Shown: positions 5,615 through 11,881 of the stretch, one piece after another | Position numbering within the stretch: position 1 is the first letter of the stretch | Layout: each line of letters opens with the position of its first letter | Assembly (NCBI GenBank): GCA_903923795.1 | Contig: CAIXYX010000008.1 | Location: 1-11,881 of the forward strand | Length of the DNA stretch: 11,881 bases | DNA from: an uncultured Microcaldota archaeon | Lineage (GTDB): Archaea; Micrarchaeota; Micrarchaeia; Anstonellales; Anstonellaceae | Direction of reading: 5' to 3' | Position numbers and translations under genes: made by a program | The notes under the pieces: model-generated | Told to the model about the DNA's origin: nothing | What the model saw: the letters and a program-made list of their open reading frames with translations, nothing else | Databases searched by the model: none

Positions 5615-6943
5615 ATGAGCGCAAACGGGCCCGACAACGCTCAGAATGTTGTTGAGACAAAAATCAAGAGGAAATTTCTTTTCGTGTCGATAGAGGGGCT
5701 CATCGGAGATTTGGCTTACCAGATGAAGAAAGAGGGCCACGAGGTGAAATACCACATCATCGACAAGTCGGAGAGGGACGTGTGCGACGGATTCGTGGAG
5801 AAATGCGACGACTGGCGCGCGCAGGTCGACTGGGCCGACACGATTATTTTCGATGACATCGGATTTGGCGCCATCGCCGATGATTTGAGAAAGAAGGGCA
5901 AGGCGGTTGTCGGCGGCACGCCGTACACCGACGAACTGGAGGATGAGCGCGAGTTCGGGCAGAACGAGCTTACTGCCGCAGGAGTCAATGTGCTGCCGCA
6001 CTGGGATTTCACGGACTTCGACACCGCCATCGCATTCGTGCAGAAGAATCCGGGGAGATACGTGCTAAAGCCCAACGGCAGCGCGCAGAACGAAAAAGAG
6101 CTGTGCTTCATCGGGCGCGAGGAGGACGGCAACGATTTGCTCAATGTGCTCATGCATTACAAGAGGGCGTGGGCGAAGAAATTGAACTCATTCCAGATTC
6201 AGAAATTCGTCTCGGGCGTCGAGATTGCCGTCGGGGCATTCTTCAACGGCCATGATTTCGCCGGGCCGATTAACGTGAATTTCGAGCACAAGCGCATGTT
6301 CAACGGGGACATCGGGCCGAACACCGGCGAGATGGGCACCTTGATGTTCTGGTCTGCGCAGCCGAAGATTTTCCGCGAGACGCTCTTTAAGATGAAGAGC
6401 AGGCTTGCGGCCTGCGGATTTGTGGGTTATATCGACATAAACTGCATTGTCAATGCAAAAGGCATCTATCCGTTGGAATTCACCTCGCGTTTTGGTTATC
6501 CCACTATTTCTATTCAGATAGAAGGAGTGACTTCCTCTTGGGGGGAATTTATGCACCACATCGCGCGCGGAGAGCCGGCCGAACTGCACACAAAGAAAGG
6601 TTTCCAAATAGGCGTGGTGGTGGCGGTGCCCCCGTTCCCGTTCGAGGATCTCAAGGCATTCCGCCGCTATTCCGAGGATGCCACGATAATTTTCAAGAAG
6701 CCTGTTTTCGACGGAGTGCATTTGGGAGACGTGAAGCAGGTGGAGGGCGACTGGAGACTGGCGGGACAGTCTGGCTATGCTCTCATTGTGACCGGCTCGG
6801 GCCTCACGGTGGATGACGCGCAGAGGCAGACCTACAAGCGCGTCGAGAATATTCTGATACCTAACATGTTCTACCGCACCGACATCGGGGACAAATGGAC
6901 GAATGACTCGGACCGGCTGCATTCTTGGGAGTATTTGTATTAG
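5615..6943 (+). CDS. PurD-like ATP-grasp ligase with divergent N-terminal domain
   Basis: A 442-residue cytosolic protein with the domain order of phosphoribosylamine-glycine ligase (GAR synthetase). Recognisable parts are the ATP-grasp lysine in YVLKPNGSAQ (K152), QIQKFVSGVEIAVGAFF (195-211), DIGPNTGEMGT (232-242, compare GPNTGGMGAY in PurD), the metal site LEFTSRFGYP (287-296, compare IEFNARFGDP), and a C-terminal domain ending NMFYRTDIG like the PurD terminus. The N-terminal domain (18-100) lacks the GGREHA motif that helps bind phosphoribosylamine and instead reads FLFVSIEGLIGDLAYQMKKE. The sequence extends about 13 residues past the PurD-like end. It carries out an ATP-dependent ligation, but the acceptor may differ from glycine or phosphoribosylamine. 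No other purine gene is adjacent. The start at 5615 fits the TATA spacing; an upstream in-frame extension to 5483 runs through the promoter and was rejected. Confidence 0.85.
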   Translation: MSANGPDNAQNVVETKIKRKFLFVSIEGLIGDLAYQMKKEGHEVKYHIIDKSERDVCDGFVEKCDDWRAQVDWADTIIFDDIGFGAIADDLRKKGKAVVGGTPYTDELEDEREFGQNELTAAGVNVLPHWDFTDFDTAIAFVQKNPGRYVLKPNGSAQNEKELCFIGREEDGNDLLNVLMHYKRAWAKKLNSFQIQKFVSGVEIAVGAFFNGHDFAGPINVNFEHKRMFNGDIGPNTGEMGTLMFWSAQPKIFRETLFKMKSRLAACGFVGYIDINCIVNAKGIYPLEFTSRFGYPTISIQIEGVTSSWGEFMHHIARGEPAELHTKKGFQIGVVVAVPPFPFEDLKAFRRYSEDATIIFKKPVFDGVHLGDVKQVEGDWRLAGQSGYALIVTGSGLTVDDAQRQTYKRVENILIPNMFYRTDIGDKWTNDSDRLHSWEYLY

Positions 6944-7006
6944 GGAGATTGGAGCATCCGGGCGATTTGGATTATCGGGGAGAATAGAACAATCGGAATA
7001 TCTTCC

Positions 7007-7021
7007 TGCCCGGGCATTTTT
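7007..7021 (+). terminator. Possible terminator after the ATP-grasp gene
   Basis: TGCCCGGGCA (7007-7016) is followed directly by TTTTT (7017-7021), 64 bases after the ATP-grasp stop. The palindrome has no loop and cannot form a normal hairpin, but a T-run after a GC-rich block is a plausible archaeal stop. GCATCCG (6954-6960) and CGGATGC (7024-7030) also form a long-range inverted pair around it. Confidence 0.3.
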
Positions 7022-7037
7022 GGCGGATGCATGGGGA

Positions 7038-7044
7038 TTTAATA
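7038..7044 (+). promoter_or_regulatory. TATA-like box for the SBP-Cache-SBP gene
   Basis: TTTAATA is centred 32 bases before the ATG at 7073. It predicts a transcript beginning near 7067, with a leader of only a few bases. No well-placed Shine-Dalgarno is seen. Confidence 0.4.
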
Positions 7045-7072
7045 GCCCTTGGCATAAAGAGGGCCGAGTGAT

Positions 7073-9667
7073 ATGAAAAAATCCACCGACACGACAAAAA
7101 TAACCATCGTGCTGATTGGCATACTGGTTTTCGTTGCGCTGATTTTCGGATTATTACTGGCTGACCGGCAGATGCCCCCCGCCCCGCCGCAGGGCGGGTT
7201 CGGGCCTGCACCACCGCAGATGAATGGTTCTGGGGCAAGCAGGGTAATCAACCGTTCGGAGCCGGGTGAGGATAACGCGCAGAAGTGCTCCGCGATAGGG
7301 CAGACATGGTGCGAGAACACCCAAAGCTGCATAAGCGCATGGCAGGGCCATTGCCTGACGGTGCTCACCAGCGAATACCCGCCATACAGTTTCATGGGCC
7401 CCGACGGCGCGATGACGGGCGAGACCACCGATGTGGTGCGCGAGATACTGGCCCGCACAGGCGAGGAGGCGTCCATCCGCTCCATGGCCTGGCCTGATGC
7501 TTATACATGGGCGAGCACAGAGCCGAATGTCGTGCTATTCACGACCGCCCGCACCCCGGGCCGGGAAGACCAGTTCAAATGGGTGGGTCCGGTCGGGGAA
7601 TGGGAATACGGGCTCTTCGCCATGAGCGATTCGGGCCTGAACATCACCAGCCTCGAGGCGGCCAAGAAGGCCGGGAGCGTCTGCGTGCTGCAGAACAGCT
7701 CAAGGCATGAGCTGCTTATTGAAAACGGATTTGACAATATCAAAACCGTGCGCACGGCATCGGATTGCGCGAAGATGCTCAAAAACAACTCCGCGGACCT
7801 GTGGATGGCCAGTGAGGACAACATAGGCGCCATCTCCGCCAGCATCGGCGCGAGGCCGGAGGATTTCAAGGAGGTCTACCCGATGCGCTCGGATGAGGTA
7901 TATATCGCATTCAGCCGCGGCACATCGGATGAGATCGTCGCCCAATGGCAGAGGACGCTGGATGGCATGAGGACCGAAGGCACGCTCGGGGCCATCGTGC
8001 GAAAGTATGAGCCTGACTTGGCCGCGCAGCAGAGCCGTAATGCAGCCTGCATGATGCAGCAGGCCGGCCCTGCGCTGGAGAAGGTAATCCGTGATGAGGA
8101 TAAGACGCTTACCGGCGCGCAGGCTATGATAGAAGAGTCGGTGAAGACTCCGGAGGCCATGAGCGGAGACTGGGCGCGGATAAAATTGGTGTTGGCCGAA
8201 CAGGCGGCCGCATATCCGGACGCGGTGCACTGGTACGCCAGGCCAGACGGCACATATTACATTTATCCGGACGGTTTGAGCACGCGCACAATCATCGACC
8301 GCCCGTATTTTCAGACCCTGCTCGCGGGCGGGCCGGTCCTTGGTGACACGGTCATCAGCCGCACCACGGGCAGGTATTCAGTCATCGTGGCCGTGCCGAT
8401 AATTAATGCGGGACGCGTGACCGGCATGGTCGGCGCCTCGATGTTTCTGGACAACATGACAAGCAGAGCGGAGAAAACGCTCGCCCTGCCGCCGGATGTC
8501 GAGTTCGTGGCCATAGATTCTGACGGCAAGATAGTGCTGGATTCGAACCACGCGAAGCTCGGCGAGATGCTCTATAGTTATCTTGGGATGGGGCAGGTGT
8601 CCTCGACCCTCCTCGCGCAGGACAACGGCACGGTCCTGTTCGGGAACGGGATGGCGAAGCAGATGGTGTTTGAGACCTCGCCGCTCATGGGTTGGCATTA
8701 CGCAGTCATCGACACGGGGAATCATTCCGGCCTGTGCATGATGACGAACAGCAATCCGCCTTTCAGCTTCATGGACGAGAACTCGCAGCTCAGCGGCCAG
8801 TCGAGCGACGTGGTGCGCGAGATAATGAGGAGGGTGGGGGAGAATGCGACTATCGAGATGGTGGATTGGGGGGATGCGCTGGCCAGCGTCAAGAGCATGA
8901 AGCAGACGGCCATATTCTCGGCTGCGCAGGCGCCGCCGCGCAACTGGAGCGTCAAATGGGTGGGGCCCATCGCCTCCACCGACGACGTGTTCTGGGCGCC
9001 CATCAGCAATGCGACAGGGCACACGTGGAGCCTTGATGAGGCGAAGCGGGCGGGTCCGGTGTGCGTGCTGAACAACACCGCTCGGCAGATCTATCTGCAG
9101 AACAATGGATTCGAATCCATCGTGGCGGTCCAAAAACATTCCGAATGCGTCAGGAAGCTGGCGGACGGGGATGTGGCGCTCTGGTTCGGAGGGCGGCAGG
9201 GGACTGATGCGCTCGCCGCAGAGGCGGGGGTCGACCCGCTGCTGTTCTGGCCTGTGCGCACAGCCGAGACAAAGAATTATTACATCGCTTTCAGCTCCGA
9301 CACGCCGGACGCCACCATCGCGCAATGGCAGGCGGCCCTGAGGCAGATGAAGGAGGACGGCACGCTGGCCAACATAACATCCAGATACGAGACGCAGGAG
9401 CCGCAGATGCCCGAGGAGAGGCAGGCGCAGATGGACAAGGCGGACCAGTTCTGCGCGCGCGAGGATGTCGCACAGGTGGCAGTGTGCAGCCAATATGTCA
9501 AGGTGGTGGGCGCCAAACCCGGCTCGGGCACGACATTCTGGCTTACGGACGGGACCGCGCTGCACTGCCAGACGAACGAGCCGGCCTCGATGGTCGGACG
9601 CTGCCGGCTCATGTCGCTCGGCTCGACATGCGCAGAGGACGTGGTGTGCGACAAGCGGGGCGGATAG
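7073..9667 (+). CDS. Membrane-anchored SBP_bac_3 - Cache - SBP_bac_3 surface receptor
   Basis: An 864-residue protein. Residues 10-30 are one hydrophobic anchor, followed by a Pro/Gly-rich linker and a short Cys cluster (C72, C80, C86, C94). Residues about 95-313 form an amino-acid-binding-protein fold (SBP_bac_3) with SEYPPYSFM near the start and TARTPGREDQFKWVGP, where R164 sits where the ligand carboxylate is usually held. Residues about 320-548 look like a double Cache domain (AVHWYARPDGTYYIYPDG, 384-401; IIDRPYFQTLLAGGPVLG, 407-424). Residues about 553-772 repeat the first domain (SNPPFSFMDE, VKWVGP). The copies align with an offset of 459-460 residues and share a Cys pair 28 residues apart (204/232 and 664/692), probably a disulfide. 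The tail (790-864) has six more cysteines. No cytoplasmic signalling domain or second membrane span exists and no permease lies nearby, so how binding is relayed is unknown. Ligand probably small amino acid-like molecules, inferred from family. Confidence 0.85.
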   Translation: MKKSTDTTKITIVLIGILVFVALIFGLLLADRQMPPAPPQGGFGPAPPQMNGSGASRVINRSEPGEDNAQKCSAIGQTWCENTQSCISAWQGHCLTVLTSEYPPYSFMGPDGAMTGETTDVVREILARTGEEASIRSMAWPDAYTWASTEPNVVLFTTARTPGREDQFKWVGPVGEWEYGLFAMSDSGLNITSLEAAKKAGSVCVLQNSSRHELLIENGFDNIKTVRTASDCAKMLKNNSADLWMASEDNIGAISASIGARPEDFKEVYPMRSDEVYIAFSRGTSDEIVAQWQRTLDGMRTEGTLGAIVRKYEPDLAAQQSRNAACMMQQAGPALEKVIRDEDKTLTGAQAMIEESVKTPEAMSGDWARIKLVLAEQAAAYPDAVHWYARPDGTYYIYPDGLSTRTIIDRPYFQTLLAGGPVLGDTVISRTTGRYSVIVAVPIINAGRVTGMVGASMFLDNMTSRAEKTLALPPDVEFVAIDSDGKIVLDSNHAKLGEMLYSYLGMGQVSSTLLAQDNGTVLFGNGMAKQMVFETSPLMGWHYAVIDTGNHSGLCMMTNSNPPFSFMDENSQLSGQSSDVVREIMRRVGENATIEMVDWGDALASVKSMKQTAIFSAAQAPPRNWSVKWVGPIASTDDVFWAPISNATGHTWSLDEAKRAGPVCVLNNTARQIYLQNNGFESIVAVQKHSECVRKLADGDVALWFGGRQGTDALAAEAGVDPLLFWPVRTAETKNYYIAFSSDTPDATIAQWQAALRQMKEDGTLANITSRYETQEPQMPEERQAQMDKADQFCAREDVAQVAVCSQYVKVVGAKPGSGTTFWLTDGTALHCQTNEPASMVGRCRLMSLGSTCAEDVVCDKRGG

Positions 9668-9726
9668 ACCGGGAACTGGCCGCGCACTTGGAATGCGAAA
9701 TTCTTCGAAAGACATAATAAGCCCCG

Positions 9727-11340
9727 ATGAGTGTGCGGGGCATGGGTATCGGCACGCTCGCGGTTTATGTCCTGGCCATCCTGCTCGTAGCGGGTGCGCT
9801 CATCTATGTTTTCGGTGATATGCTCGGCACGCCGCAATATCTTTATGTCACGGTGTTCGTGACCAATCCGGTTGGCAATGCCACGGTCAATGCATATGCT
9901 CTTGACAAGGACGGCGCGCGCGGGGAGCTTCTCGCGGGGCCTGCGCAGACTGATGAGAACGGGAGCGCGGCATTGCGCTTTGGGAAAAAGGCGGATTACG
10001 TTCTTGTGACATCGGCGGGCGGATATTATCAGGACACGCCGATGCCTGCGGGGAGTAAAGATGCTGGAACGAGATTCCTCGTACAACTTTCGGACCAGGA
10101 CATGATTTCGGCGGTGACGGCGGCCAATTCGAGCGATGTAAGCGTGACGCCGTTCTCTGACATGGCGGCCTCTCTTGCGACGAGCTCGATGAGAAAGGGC
10201 GCGGCGGTCGGGCGGGCGGTGGACATGGCAAATGCGGCCTTGAGCCAGGCATATGGCATTCGGAGCGTGGTCGAAACCACACCCGCTGCCGCCGATGATG
10301 AGAACACGATTCTGCTCTCGGCCCGGAGGCAGAGGCAATACGGAGTGCTGCTGGACGGATTCACGCAAGAAGCGCATGAGCGCGGCGCGAGGCCGGTTGA
10401 TTTGATGCGCGCATTCTCCAAAGACTGGTCGGATGGAACGGTTGATGGGATGCAGGACGGGCTGCCGGTCTTCTTCAACGCTTCGGGCAAAGCCGCCCGG
10501 CTGTCGCCGACGGCAGGCAGAGACGACCTGCAGGGCAGCATAGACAGGTTCATGCGAAGCGATGATTATCCGGGCGGATTGCCCGATTTCTCGATTTCAA
10601 GCGTCCCGGTTTGCGCGAATCCGGACTTTTATATCGCGACAACAAACCTGCCCGCGTGGTGGAATGACGAAGCCGGATGGTATTCGATGATGGCGGAGGG
10701 AGGCATGCCTCCGTATATGTGGAAATTGAAAGAGGGCTCCGCTTTGCCGTCAGGTTTTGAATTGAGCGGAGACGGGAATATTTCCGGTACAGGCCATCTG
10801 CAAACAGGCTCGGTCGCGTCCGTCTCGCCGCCTTTTGTTGTGGAGGTTACGGATTCGTCGTCGCCGAAATATGTCTGCGACGCCGAACTTCGCATTCCTA
10901 TCAGCGAGAAGCCGCCAACACTTGAGCCCCGGACGATTACATGCAAACAGGCGGAGGAATGCTCGGCAGACCTTGCGCCCATGGTGAGCGGGGGCGTGCC
11001 GCCATACCATTTCATCTCGGCGAGTCCGGACAGGGGGGATTATCCGCTCGGCTTGTCTGTCGGAATTGACGGCAAACTTTCGGGAAAACCGTCTTTATCA
11101 GGCGCATTCGCCATAGGCGTGTGCGTAATCGATTTGGTGGGGAACGGCGACTGCTCGGATGTGGAGGTGCTGGTGAGCCAGAAGGCGCAACCGGTGCAGA
11201 CGACTAAACCTGTCAGCGGCGGCAACGCCGGCACATGCATGCCGGGGCATTATGCCACTGTGTGCGGAGGGGTTTCGCGCTGCTGCCTGAATGATTGGGT
11301 GTGCTGCGGCGGGACATGCAAGCCGAAGTCGTTCTGCTGA
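9727..11340 (+). CDS. Surface protein with archaellin/pilin-like signal, Ig-like repeats and Cys-rich tail
   Basis: A 537-residue protein. The N-terminus MSVRGMGIGTLAVYVLAILL closely resembles the class III signal of archaellins and archaeal pilins: a short leader ending in RG, then GIGTL and a hydrophobic helix (to about residue 30). A prepilin peptidase could cut after G5. Residues about 38-120 resemble a carboxypeptidase-regulatory fold. Residues about 140-245 (VTPFSDMAASLA ... LLDGFTQEAHERG ... WSDGTVDG) match a helical domain common in secreted regulatory-like proteins. Two putative-Ig repeats follow, GGMPPYMWKLKEG...DGNISGTG (325-356) and GGVPPYHFIS...IDGKLSGKP (422-455). The tail (504-537) has nine cysteines, with RCCLNDWVCCGGTCK like a knottin. 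It starts 59 bases after the receptor gene and is probably co-transcribed. Whether it polymerises or is merely membrane-anchored is open. Confidence 0.8.
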   Translation: MSVRGMGIGTLAVYVLAILLVAGALIYVFGDMLGTPQYLYVTVFVTNPVGNATVNAYALDKDGARGELLAGPAQTDENGSAALRFGKKADYVLVTSAGGYYQDTPMPAGSKDAGTRFLVQLSDQDMISAVTAANSSDVSVTPFSDMAASLATSSMRKGAAVGRAVDMANAALSQAYGIRSVVETTPAAADDENTILLSARRQRQYGVLLDGFTQEAHERGARPVDLMRAFSKDWSDGTVDGMQDGLPVFFNASGKAARLSPTAGRDDLQGSIDRFMRSDDYPGGLPDFSISSVPVCANPDFYIATTNLPAWWNDEAGWYSMMAEGGMPPYMWKLKEGSALPSGFELSGDGNISGTGHLQTGSVASVSPPFVVEVTDSSSPKYVCDAELRIPISEKPPTLEPRTITCKQAEECSADLAPMVSGGVPPYHFISASPDRGDYPLGLSVGIDGKLSGKPSLSGAFAIGVCVIDLVGNGDCSDVEVLVSQKAQPVQTTKPVSGGNAGTCMPGHYATVCGGVSRCCLNDWVCCGGTCKPKSFC

Positions 11341-11376
11341 AGGCAAAGCTTTGGGCAGACGACCGGGATGTGATAG

Positions 11377-11400
11377 TTAAAAAGCACGAAATACTATAAA
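11377..11400 (+). promoter_or_regulatory. AT-rich promoter candidates before the last gene
   Basis: Two AT-rich boxes lie upstream of the ATG at 11408. TTAAAAAG (11377-11384) is centred about 27 bases before it, and TATAAA (11395-11400) lies only 8 bases before it. The first has the spacing for leaderless initiation at the ATG; the second better matches the consensus but would start transcription inside the frame. Either could be used. Confidence 0.35.
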
Positions 11401-11407
11401 TGACGAT

Positions 11408-11788
11408 ATGGGAGAGATACTGCTTCTTGGCCGTGACAAGGTGGCCTCAATCCGGGTGCTCGGCGGCGGGAAGCTCGGCGAGAAGAGCGTCAACCTTTTC
11501 CGCAAGGAGCGGGTCCTCGAGGACTGCGGCTTCCTCTTCCCGCGCAGGAATCTCGTCATCGCGTCTGACCTGCTTTTGGACGGATTGGCTTATGCGGGCC
11601 ATAAAGACGGTTGGGAGGCCGCCAGTATGCCGCAAAGCGAGGAATTTCGCAGACGATTCTGCGCATGGATGATTGGCGAAGTATGGCCTGCGGCAAATTG
11701 CGTTGGGGGTTCAGACGGGGGCTGCGCGAATTTTGCAGGACATCTATCGGCGGCCCGTTCAGCCGGAGCGGGTTCTGAAGGCGGCTAA
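11408..11788 (+). CDS. PEP-synthase/PPDK N-terminal-like fragment, frame-broken
   Basis: The frame opens with MGEILLLGRDKV and, over residues about 19-62, resembles the N-terminus of PEP synthase/pyruvate phosphate dikinase-type nucleotide-binding proteins: GGGKLGEKSVNLFRKERVL is like the Gly-rich GGKxxNL motif, followed by CGFLFPRRNLVIASDLLLDG, like the segment that introduces the ATP-grasp fold. After about residue 75 the resemblance ends and the frame runs into low-quality sequence to a stop at 11786-11788. A PPDK-type protein would be several hundred residues, so this is a small fragment. Meanwhile a different frame, overlapping from 11673, encodes part of a radical SAM protein. The first 70 residues appear real; the remainder is probably out of frame. 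Confidence 0.45.
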   Translation: MGEILLLGRDKVASIRVLGGGKLGEKSVNLFRKERVLEDCGFLFPRRNLVIASDLLLDGLAYAGHKDGWEAASMPQSEEFRRRFCAWMIGEVWPAANCVGGSDGGCANFAGHLSAARSAGAGSEGG

Positions 11789-11881
11789 CATCATCAACGA
11801 GTTCCACAAGGACGGGGTGGTCGTGGATTACGGGTTCATTTTGGAGAACCCGTATGAAGGGCCGGAGGAGCATCGGGAGAG
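11673..11881 (+). pseudogene. Radical SAM protein fragment, out of frame with the start and running off the window
   Basis: Starting right after a TGA at 11670-11672, this frame reads LAKYGLRQIALGVQTGAARI, then DIYRRPV, then DYGFILENPYEGPEE, and stays open to the window end. These are the middle-barrel signatures of B12-binding/HemN-type radical SAM proteins (the ...ALGVQTG... and ...DYxFIxxNPYE... strands). No start codon in this frame and no CxxxCxxC cluster motif occur upstream, so the N-terminal half is missing. One added base near 11672 would extend it back through MDD (11665-11672), but that frame meets a stop at 11602-11604. The gene is either truncated by a rearrangement, or the contig joins two unrelated genes here. 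Confidence 0.5.

Noticed and set aside
6188..6922. Antisense open frame within the ATP-grasp gene
   Set aside because: It lies wholly inside a gene with clear conserved motifs and shows shadow-type composition.
7073..9667. Ordinary ABC-transporter binding protein
   Set aside because: Two binding domains plus a Cache domain in one chain, and no permease or ATPase gene in the window.
8378..9715. Long antisense open frame (445 codons)
   Set aside because: It lies opposite the receptor gene in GC-rich sequence, is very rich in His/Arg with no recognisable domain, and is the shadow of a real gene.
9280..10377. Antisense open frame spanning the gap between the two surface-protein genes
   Set aside because: It crosses two convincing plus-strand genes, has arginine/histidine-rich composition and lacks a ribosome site or family resemblance.
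11344..11353. Palindrome CAAAGCTTTG after the Ig protein as a terminator
   Set aside because: It has no loop and no following T-run, and a 10-bp palindrome is common by chance.

Overview
The window looks archaeal, most likely from a small-genome (DPANN-type) lineage, though the lineage is only an inference. The reasons are AT-rich TATA-like boxes about 26 bases before several start codons, start codons without a Shine-Dalgarno that fit leaderless transcripts, an archaellin/pilin-type (class III) signal on one surface protein, and a predominance of secreted or membrane-anchored proteins with Ig-like and carboxypeptidase-regulatory-like folds. No rRNA, tRNA, CRISPR array or insertion sequence was recognised.

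Layout. Bases 1-313 hold no gene but are unusually structured: a perfect 13-bp pyrimidine/purine hairpin, an 11-bp direct repeat, G/C-tract foldbacks and a 38-bp interrupted palindrome touching a TATA box. Next come two convergent genes whose stop codons share the bases TTAA (1207-1210): a two-domain winged-helix protein (+) and a Pol-beta-type nucleotidyltransferase (-). Together they resemble an AbiE/MenT-like antitoxin/toxin pair, but in an unusual convergent arrangement.

From 5438 down to about 2074 on the minus strand lies a tight three-gene export operon: a secreted HEXXH zinc metalloprotease, a single-pass surface protein with a lysine-rich cytoplasmic tail (ATGA stop/start overlap), and a lipoprotein. 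Divergent from it at 5615 is a PurD-like ATP-grasp protein whose N-terminal domain has lost the usual GAR-synthetase signature and which has no purine genes beside it.

From 7073 to 11340 two plus-strand genes encode large cell-surface proteins. The first has an SBP_bac_3 - Cache - SBP_bac_3 architecture on one N-terminal membrane anchor with no cytoplasmic output domain. The second has an archaellin-like N-terminus followed by a regulatory-like fold, a helical domain, two putative Ig repeats and a cysteine-rich tail.

The right edge (11408-11881) starts as a PEP-synthase/PPDK N-terminal-like protein, then changes reading frame into the middle of a radical SAM protein that lacks its cluster-binding N-terminus. 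It is either a decayed chimeric gene or an assembly problem.

Best candidates for something new: the palindrome-controlled convergent wHTH/nucleotidyltransferase pair, the SBP-Cache-SBP receptor beside an archaellin-like Ig protein, and the export operon with its metalloprotease.
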